This document shows positions 52,601 through 62,678 of a stretch of 64,000 nt of DNA, piece after piece; position 1 is the first letter of the stretch, and each line of letters opens with the position of its first letter. The DNA comes from Arion vulgaris (lineage: Eukaryota > Mollusca > Gastropoda > Stylommatophora > Arionidae): the NCBI GenBank assembly GCA_020796225.1, contig CM036755.1, positions 64,982,049 through 65,046,048 on the forward strand, given 5' to 3'. The position numbers and the translations under genes were made by a program. Below the pieces are notes generated by a model. That model was not told the DNA's origin and searched no databases. It saw only the letters and a program-made list of their open reading frames with translations.

Positions 52601-55600
52601 ATATCTCCATCTTCTCCCTTTTATAACAGTTGTTACTAGTGGTTGACTCGATATTTCTCTGATTTCATCACTTATCCTGATTTCGTCCCATTTTATATTC
52701 ATTATTTTTCAAAGACATCTTTTTTAAAATGCATTCAACTTGATTTCTATATCTCTAATCATTTTCCAGCTCTCGCTGACATATATAGTTTTAAAACTAA
52801 ATTAAGAATTTTCTATTCAAATTTATAAATCCTAACATAACTAAATGAATTGAAAATTGTTAAATTAGTTTTTAAACTATATAACTTGCAGTTTCATATT
52901 TTACTTAGACTTTTAAAAGCTGATGTTGCTTTGACAATTCATAGCATAATTTCTTGTAAACTCTTTGCCTCAACAGTTATTCAAGCTGGGTGCTCAGTAG
53001 AAATAGACTCAGTGCCAGAAGTGTTAGAGGACAGTAAAGAAGAAGTGCAATCTATTGAAGCAGTAGCTGCTCCAGAGAGAGAACGTACTCTAGAGGAAGA
53101 GTTAGCTGCAGCTATAAAAGCTGTACGAGACCTTCCTCCTTGCCTGCCCTCCATTTGTTTCTTCACGTTTATGAATACTTATCAGGGGTAAGCAACTTGT
53201 TTTATTTAGTATCTTTCAAATTCATCAATAGATGCCTGCGCAGGATACTCCATCTACGATGGTATGACAGGATCACATACAGAGAACTGTGGGATAGAGT
53301 GGGACAACGGCAGGTGGAACAAGAGATAAGGGGCAGAAGTTGGGGATGAATAAGACATACACTGAGGAGATGGCATTACGAGACAGGCCCTCCAATGGAA
53401 TCCCCAGGATAATAGAAGTAAGAGAAAACCCAGGAACACCTTGAGGCAGGAGTTAACAACAGAAAACAAGAAAATGGGGAGAGTGTAGATTGGAAAACTT
53501 TGTTTGCGGATCTTTGCCTCCCTAGGGGTGAAAGGTGAAGAGTATCTTTTAAAAACTTTTCTTTTCAATTGTCAACTACTATAGTGGGACAATCACAAAA
53601 ACTACCATGCTATGGACCCCTGAGAAAAGACATAGATGGGACAGACCAAAGATAACTTGACGGAATACAGTTTTTATGAATTCAGTCGTAGTCATGGCGA
53701 TTAACAGTTTGGCTGCCACCGACAACAAAAGTCGGCGAAATACCAAGTCCCTTTCCCTCGCCGACTTTTGTTGACACGACATGTGTCGTGATATATCTTT
53801 TTAAACGGAGAGTATCGCTAGCTGAAAACAGGGTCCCATGATGCACTACTTTCGTATTGTTCCGACGATATCTCCAAAATGGCGGATCTGGCATAAGTGC
53901 GGTAAACATATCGTAAGTCTGATTTTTAACAATTTTTTTTTTTTTACGATTGTCGTAAGTAAATTTTCATAATGGGCGACGTAGCTGATGCATAGTGATG
54001 TCCAAACTTACTCTTATTCTGAGTTTTTAGCCAGTGATAGTGATAAAACAAACTCTGAATGTGATACGAATTTGAACTGTGATTCACGTGATGATGTTTA
54101 TAGATCGATAGCAGATATTCCCAGGGTACAGGAGTGGGTGATGCACACTCACCTCGAAAATGGGGGCATGTCATACTGTGGATATGTATGGGAAGCAACA
54201 TCAATATCAGTTACAGCAATAGCTTGTGAATTATGAAAAATATACTCTACATTAAACAGGTTAGTAGCTCATTTTAAATTGTACCTGAAACTGATCATGC
54301 CAAATAGCATGGAAAGCCAGACTTGTGAAATTAGTTTATTTCAGGTGGCAGCGAAAGTGTTAATATGGCGATCTGAGTGGTTTTTTAATCAAGGATTTCT
54401 TATCTTATCACAAGTGTTCCTCGCCATTCAGGCAAATCTTACTCTGACTCCATGGATACTTGTAATTTTGACCACCAGTCAAAGGATCAGGGTTCATGAG
54501 TTCAACCACATACTATATGTCTAAATTATTATCAAGATCTTTTTAATGTTCTCTGATGCTCGATTAATAAACATAATATTTTTGGTAAAATAAACGCATA
54601 CAATTTTTTTTTAAAAAAAAAGATTTTAAATGACATAGTTTTTGGTAAGCATATATTAAGAGTTACCTGAATGATTTAATGACACTTCTAAACATCCATT
54701 ACAGTTTATGCTCAGCTACGATTTCTCAAGATAAGAGGAAGCTGAGCGGATGTTTTGAAGACTCCAGTATCTCAGTGTGGAATTTGGAGCCTGACATGAT
54801 CAAAAGATCTCCTGCAGACTGTGATGTTAGCAAGGTTGTGCTGGCTGTGGACTACTTACATTGTACAGAAGAAGAAATAAAAGAAAAAATGAACCAAAGG
54901 TACTGTGTTGTGTGTTTCAGAGATGTATGTTTGTGATATTCAAGGAAGGAGTTTGTAGTCTTCTTCTTTGTGTTCAATTTGAACATAGGACCTACTGTCA
55001 CTGATAAGGCTAGGAACCCTTTCTCACATACATTGATAGCAGGGATCACTGAAAAAGTATCCCCATTGCTCCTTGCGGGCTTCCCCATGAGACCATTACC
55101 TTGAAGTGGGGAGTGTGCTTGTGTACCTCAGTGACCCAGAGAGCTATGTAGGCAGGGTTACCTAAGCCAAGGGGGGAGTTCAGACTATGAACTGCAGCTG
55201 AAACATCAACATAGATGATGGTCAAAGACCAAGAAGAATGGCATTTTTTTGTTTGCTCCACTAAGCACCAAGGACATTGCAGGCTAGAGAAAGAGAAGAA
55301 AAAGCACAAATTATCTGAACAAGTTACTCTGCTTTTGTGTTGTTCGAATTTTCTTAATATTTTACTTATTAATTTACTTACATTTTTCTCTGCTTGATTT
55401 CTTCAGTCACATATTTTAATATTACCATTTCGCCTGTGTGATGCGCATAGGAGAGTAATAGGAGAGCTCGAAAAAAAAGTACCACTGCAACCTATAAGGC
55501 ATGTTGTAAGAGGCGACTGATGTAGGACCTAGGGAATCTATCCTAGTTAATAAAAAGCATCGCAGAAATCGGATAGGCTGGTCTACTTGTAGGCGCATAA

Positions 55601-58600
55601 CTGGCACAACGTACAATCGCTCTTAGGCTCAGATCACCTACAAATCACACAGAGTGGTTAACAAGTAGTCGATATGGAGCGTTGAAGAAGAAAGAAAGAA
55701 GATATTAGCATTTCTGTGGGGGGACTGCCTAGAGTAGTTGATAGTAGCTCGGCCTGCTAGCTGTGAGACGCCTCATAGCTCGGGTTCGAACCTACTGTCC
55801 GGCATTTGTTCGAGTCCCTGGTCTTACTCAGGACGATAACGTGAGTACCTCTGAAGTCGGAGAAAATCTGCCTGTATGGACGAGGAATACTAATTACGAG
55901 TACATTGAGCACATGACTGCCAGTGTAAAGTAATTTACAATGTGCACGCTGCTGCCATTGTAAGAAATTGGAAAAAGCGGATTTTCACGCAAAAATCAGT
56001 TTCAGAGATGAAACTTCGTCTGAGTTGAAAGCGGATGAAAGAAAAAAAGCATTTCTGTGAAATGGTTATTACATATTTGTATTCAAGATATATTTTTCTA
56101 TGACATCATGATTTCCAGTATGAAAGGTTTCTCTCTCGCGATCCCCGTATAAAGGTTGTTTTCTTTTTTCCCGATCCAAAAGCACTTGAGCTGAAAGCTC
56201 TTGCGCTCGGTACCACGAACACCGTAAATCTGGGGACCCTGTAGCTTTTCTGCCAGTCCGCGGAGTTGAACCCGCACTTACAGAGGACTAGTCACCCATA
56301 GTCCAACGCGCTACGAACACGCTGGGCACGCTGGCATATAAAGAGTTTAAAAACCGAAGGATTGACTTCATTGCACCGGGTTTTACCACATCTGGCTCGG
56401 TCCCTCAGCAGAGATGGCACGCCACCTGCCAAGAGTATTGCACAAAGCATGAACTCCGTAGCTCTGGCAACAATCCTTAGGGTCTCTGGAAAAACTGCAC
56501 TCGTGAACAGAACGACGCAGTCCGGATTCGAACCCACAACCTTCGACTTGCAAGGCAAAGGGTTTAACCAATCAGCCACAGATATCCCGATTTCCAGTAT
56601 GTTATGTTTAAAAATAGATACTGCTAGAAATTTGTGATTTCCTAATGTTTTCTTTTTTCTCAATATATGCACTTCTGTACGTTCATGCTTTTTTAGGTGT
56701 TTTATGTTTTTAAAGCATGGATCGTGAACAGGATGGTATGCCTGAGGTTTTCGACTGACTACTCCTGTAGACCAGGTTTCCATTTTTTGACCTACAAGGA
56801 TGGGACAGTCTTGCAAGACATGTTATCTGTCTTGGTGCTCGGCAACCACATGTGGCAAAGTCTCTGAGGTCTAATTTGGGCTCGGAGTCTGCTCATTTCT
56901 TATTGATGCAGTGTTGTTGTTAGCACTCATTTTTATCAAACAAGTTAGCCACTCCTTGTGATCTGTATGACTTGCACCAAGAACATGAGTACATTACCTC
57001 TGTGGCATGTAGACCGTCACATCCTAATTTTGACCACAAGTGTATTCATATTATCCAGCAGAACACAAATTTATGTAGACAGGTAACTGTAAGATTTTAC
57101 AAACAGAGAAACTCCACTTTCTTCTTCTTTCCGTGTCTTACGACCAATTTTAATCACTCTTTGTGATATGTTTGATCATTGCCAAGAACATGTACGTTGC
57201 ACATTGGTTTGGTAGGCCCCTTTTTTTTTTTTTTCTTTTTTTTTCTTTGCCTGCTTTCAACTCAGACGAAGTTTCATCTCTGAAACTGATTTTTGCGTGA
57301 AAATCTGTTTTCCAATTTCTACAATGGCAGCAGTGCAATTGTAAATTACTTTACACTGGCAGCCGTGTGCTCAATGTACTCGTAATTAGTATTCCTCGCC
57401 ATACAGGCAGATTTTCTCCGACTTCAGAGGTACTCATGTTATCGTCCTGAGTAAGACCAGGGGACTCGAACAAATGCCGACAGTAGGTTCGAACCCGAGC
57501 TATGAGGCGTCTCACAGCTAGCAGGCCGAGCTACTATCAACTACTCTAGGCAGTCCCCCTAGTAGGCCCCTAAATGAATAGACTTCTGCACGTTTAGGAC
57601 ATGTGCATCCGATTTCAGCCAAACCTCCTTCGTCGCCTCTTACGACATGCATGGCAGGTAACAGTGGTTCTATTCTTTACACCCCAAATTTGGGCTCCGG
57701 TAACCACTCTGGTGACTCCACTTTAAAATACCACATCTAGAGTTATATTGTATCATGGTATCAGATTGGATTTGTCATGAGGAGACTGTCAGAGCTGACT
57801 CATGCCAATTTTTGGCAGTGTGTGAGATTGCAAATTAGGATTAACAAACTACATCTTTGTAATCTAGCTAAATGAGCACAAATTGAAAAATAAGATAAGC
57901 CTGACCTCAACAATGGCTGCCTGAAATTGGATACTGTCGTTACTGCCTGTAATACCACTTTTTTGGGGCGGTGTAGGATAGGAGGGACATGAGCCTGTGG
58001 AATTTAATAGCCACATGGCTAGTGCAGTCGCAGTGAAACATTTCAGGTTAATAAATTTTCTTTATACCATAAAGAAAAACAAAAATCCTTGGTCTTACCG
58101 CGGATTGAACCTGGGTCTTCCGCATGAGAGACATGCTCTAATCCATTTGGCCAGACTCTCCTCCAAATTGGATACATCAAACTGATATGCACAGATATCA
58201 CAATTTCACTGTAAGCTGGGGCATTATATAACACTCTCTTTTAGTGCGAAAGAAGAAGAAAAGACCATCGATTCTGTCTGTTATTGTACATTTATATGCC
58301 TGTCTTGTGTATTTTTTTACGTTATTTCTATTCATCTTGTGCAATATGTTTTACTTAAATGCAACCTTAAATTTCTAAGGGTGAATCATAGTACAGAAAC
58401 TGCTAGGTTATTTGGGCATAGGGGCCCTGTGTACAAGACAAGATTCCTGACTGAGTCTTCCTCATATCTTCTGTCATGTTCAGAAGACACAACAGGTGAG
58501 TTCTGTTGATCGTGTAGTTCAGTGGTTCTCAACCTTATTCCACTTATATATGCCTTTGAGCACATTTCTTTTAATTGTATGGGATCAATAAATAGACAGT

Positions 58601-61600
58601 GTACAAGTATTAGGGGCTGCAGGAAAAAAAACAAATTACCAAACACAGGATTTGAGCCACATATTTATTTCTTACGGCACCCATTGCCTAGCCTTACAAC
58701 ACAAGTGCTTTTAAGTATACAACCAGGTTATCCCTTTGCTTCCGTTGTCATATCAAGCAAAAATACAAAGAGTTGTGGAGGCAACAAACCCACAGCAAAC
58801 ACCCACGAGATCCCATCAGCAGACTAAACAGAAAACGACACACAACAATCGCTCGCTAAGAACAGATGACTGCAGGTTCAATCATCACATGCACAGAATA
58901 AAGCCTTCTCAGATTGAACAGTGTTCACGTCAGACAGAAACACAGACTCCAGAGCACATCCTGCAGTCATGTCCACCATACATACACCAACGAAACTAAA
59001 CGAAACATAGCCTCATGAACGAAGCTTACAGAGCAAGCTATGGGAAACTCGAGGAACTCCAACTGACATGCAGCTTCATAGAGACAACCCATCTCATGGT
59101 TTAGACGAGCATACGAAACCAAACGCAAAGAAGAAATACTGAAACCTTTGTTCAGTGCTTATCTTAATGTAAAGTAGTGGTAATGAGGTAATAAGTTGGA
59201 AAAGAAAATACTACACTAAAAGTGCAAACATACAGATTTAATTTTATAGTATTCTTCTTCTGTATTCTCACTAGATTGGGATTTTGGATTCTCTAATAAA
59301 GGCAGTCGTCTGCCTCAGATTATCAGCCACGCCATACAGTTTGTCTTGGACGCTAGTGTAAGTGGGCCACCTCTTTCTTCTCAAGTTTTCATACTGGGGG
59401 CAGTTCTGTAGGATATAATTCCTATGATTTCTGCTTCCCGTTTGTGCCGACCTCTTCCCGCAGTAAGTTTTGGCCACCCTTGTGATGGTAGGTCTGACAT
59501 TCTTACTGCGTGGCTAAATCTCAGAGGCAGATTGGCAGTAGTAGAATCCATTATCTCATTGTGAGGGGTCATTGCACCATGTTATGCGCCTTACGGCCTG
59601 GTGCATCCGTTTTCTGCAAGCATTTGTTTCGGGTTAGCATTCCTAGCGGACACGTGCATCCAATTTCAGCTAAACCTCCTTGGTCGCCTCTTACTACATG
59701 CGTGGCAGGTAACAGTGGTTCTATTCTTTACACCCCAAATTTGGACTCCAGTAACCACTCTGGCGATAGTATTCCTAACATAGAAACATATGCCAGGTAT
59801 TAACAAAGTACTGTAGTTTTACAAAGTTGTATTGTATTGTTTTTGTAAAATTACAGTAATTTGTTTTTACGTGTTTCACCATTGCTACATAGTTTTACTG
59901 CAGTCTTCCTTATATTGATGTTGCTAAGACAAAGGTGGCAGCAGGACATCAAAGAAACCATGAACATGATGCTGGAGGAGACAGGAGAACTTGCTAGAGA
60001 CATAATTTGTCAATGACTTTCTTGCAAACAATGCCCCGACTCAAGCGGGCAGAAGTATGAACAGAGCCGATATTATCAATGTGGTACGCTCTCAATTATG
60101 TGACATGGGCAAGTCTCAGACACTGGAACAAGTTTGAGAATTAGCCGGTTAATTTGGACATGCCAGACAGTTTGTCTTCATGGTAGAGAGAGAAGAAATA
60201 GTAATCAACTTCTCATGGGTACGGTGAGCAAATGGACTTTGGGATGGTTGCTGCAGCGGAGGACAGAGCTTGAATGGGAATGCCCAATGTGCCATGACGT
60301 CGATAGCATAACATAACTTTTCAGGCGGGCTGTGGTGAAAATGATGTTCCTCAAGAGACATGCTACTACTTGAGTATACATTTGTACCTTCAACAGCTTA
60401 GAAGATATTGACTTTTCTTTGCATTTCAAGCATGTCTGTATTTTTACTATTACTCTGTATGTTGACTTTTCAGTGAGATTATGGGATATGCAATCACAGA
60501 CAAATGCTGTCATTTACAAGGGACATTCCTCTGCTGTATGGGATATGAATGTTTGGTAAGAAATCTTCTTCGAACGCTCCATATCGACCACTTGTTAAAC
60601 CCTCTGTGTGATTTGTATGTAATCTGAGCCTTAAGAGCAATTGTATGTTGTGTCTTCTTCTTTGCGTTCATTCTTTACGACCAATTTTAATCACTTTTTG
60701 TGATATGTTTGATCTTTGCCAAGAACGTGTATACGTTGCACATTGGTTTGGTAGGCCCCAAACGTTTACACGTTTAGGACCATAGACTTCTACACGTTTA
60801 GGACACATGCATCCGATTTCAGCCAAACCTCCTTAGTCGCCTCTTACGACATGCATGGCAGGTAACAGTGGTTCTATTCTTTACACCCCAAATGTGGGCC
60901 CCGGTAACCACTCGGGCTGTATGTTGTGTAAGTTATGTGCCTACAAGTAGGCCAGCACATCCGATTTCTGCCATGCTTTTTATTTACTAGGGCGCCCGAG
61001 TGGTTACTGGGGCCCAAATTTGGGGTGTAAAGAATAGAAACACTGTTACCGTCATGCCGTAAGAGACGACTAAGGAGGTTTGGCTGAAATCGGATGCATG
61101 TGTCCTAAGTGTGTAGAAGTCTATGTGTTTAGGGGCCTACCAAACCAATGTGCAACGTATAGATGTTCTTGGCAAAGATCAAACATATCACAGTGAGTTA
61201 TTAAAATTGGTCATAAAGAACAAACGCAAAGAAGAAGATTTACTAGGGTAGCTTCTCTAGGCCCCTACCTCAGTCGCCTTACGACATGCCTTTTAGGTTC
61301 CATTGGTACTATTCTTTGCTTCCATTGCGGACCCCGGCACCACACAGGTGAGGCACTAAGGAATATCAGTATTATGAAACATTTTTCATCAATAAATAAA
61401 GTATAAAAATCACGATGATGCACGTTTTTATGGTTTTCATGTAAACAGATACAATGTCTCCAGCAAGTTGACAGAGTCCTCCCTAGAAAGGGATGAGCTC
61501 CAGACAACAGTCGACTTCACCATAAGAATGTGTCTGATGGTATAGTCATCAAAATAGCCACCGCATAGAATACAAAAGAAAAAAGTGATAATCTTAATAA

Positions 61601-62589
61601 ATTTTTTTTAAAAGATGCTTCGCATGGGACTGCCATGTAGCCAGTTTGTGTTGTAGAAGTCTACATTTTAATTAATCACTATAGATGGAGACTGCAGTAA
61701 AACAATGGCGAAACATGTAATAACAAAGTACTGTAGTTTTACAAAAACAATGACAATACACAGCAAATTTCGACCAAAAGGCCTTTATCAAGCAAACAAT
61801 ACAACAGGAGTGACTTCAATACTGCATTCCTGTGCTGCTTAGTACTTTCTCTTTTCATGCTCCATATTTTATATGTGTATATGTTAAATGTATACAAGTC
61901 ATATATTTACTTGATTTGTTATTGCTTCTCTTCTTTTTCCACTTCTAGTTTTTCTGCATTTATTTTATTATTCATTTTTAGTCACATATTTTCATTCATT
62001 TTTTGACCTTTGTAATATCTTTGTCAAAGTCTTTATGTAGTGTGCTGTGAAATTCGTCACTCCTGTTGTACTGTTTGCTTGATAAAGGCCTATTGGTCGA
62101 AACATTACTGTGTATTGTCATTGTTTTTGTATTATTTTGTAAAATTACAGTACTTTGTTATTACATGTTTCTACATTTCTATTTCCATGTCCACACAGTT
62201 CAACAAACATCTGGTTTGCCAGTTGCTCCCATGATTCCACTGCCAAACTTTGGACTTTTGACAGAACTTATCCATTGCGATCTTACATTGGACACACCAT
62301 GGATGTTGATGTAAGTTTTGCATAAGGCATATTTTTATAAATTACTGTTACTTCTTTTTTTATCCAAGGAGTAGAAATCTGCCAGGCATAAGTTGGATCT
62401 AGCAGCTTCTAGTACGTTTTGTTTGCGTTTGTTATGTAATTCATAAGTGTTTGCCTATAGCTTCGGACACAAGAGAGTTGTGGGTTCAATCCCCACACTC
62501 AACATTCCACATGTGAGGAAAGGAATTGACCTTCATACCCCTAAGTACTGAAAAAGCTACAGGATTTTATTTAAATTAAAAATTGTTTT

Positions 62590-62678
<89 letters not shown>

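Larger units (their letters stand above)
60563..61345 (-). repeat. SINE-B carrying two SINE-A insertions
   Basis: Reverse SINE-B from CTTCTTCGAACGCTCCATAT to CCCCGGCACCACACAGG, in TAF5L intron 10 eight bases after exon 10. Interrupted at 60654-60917 and 60993-61237. Confidence 0.87.

Noticed and set aside
54911..54960. TAF5L exon 9 starting at the TTTCAG near 54920
   Set aside because: Gives no WD40 similarity; the exon at 58392-58495 fits both phase and family sequence.
55740..55815. tRNA gene at the SINE-F head
   Set aside because: A- and B-box-like elements are present, but the same sequence heads a dispersed repeat and lacks a pairing acceptor stem.
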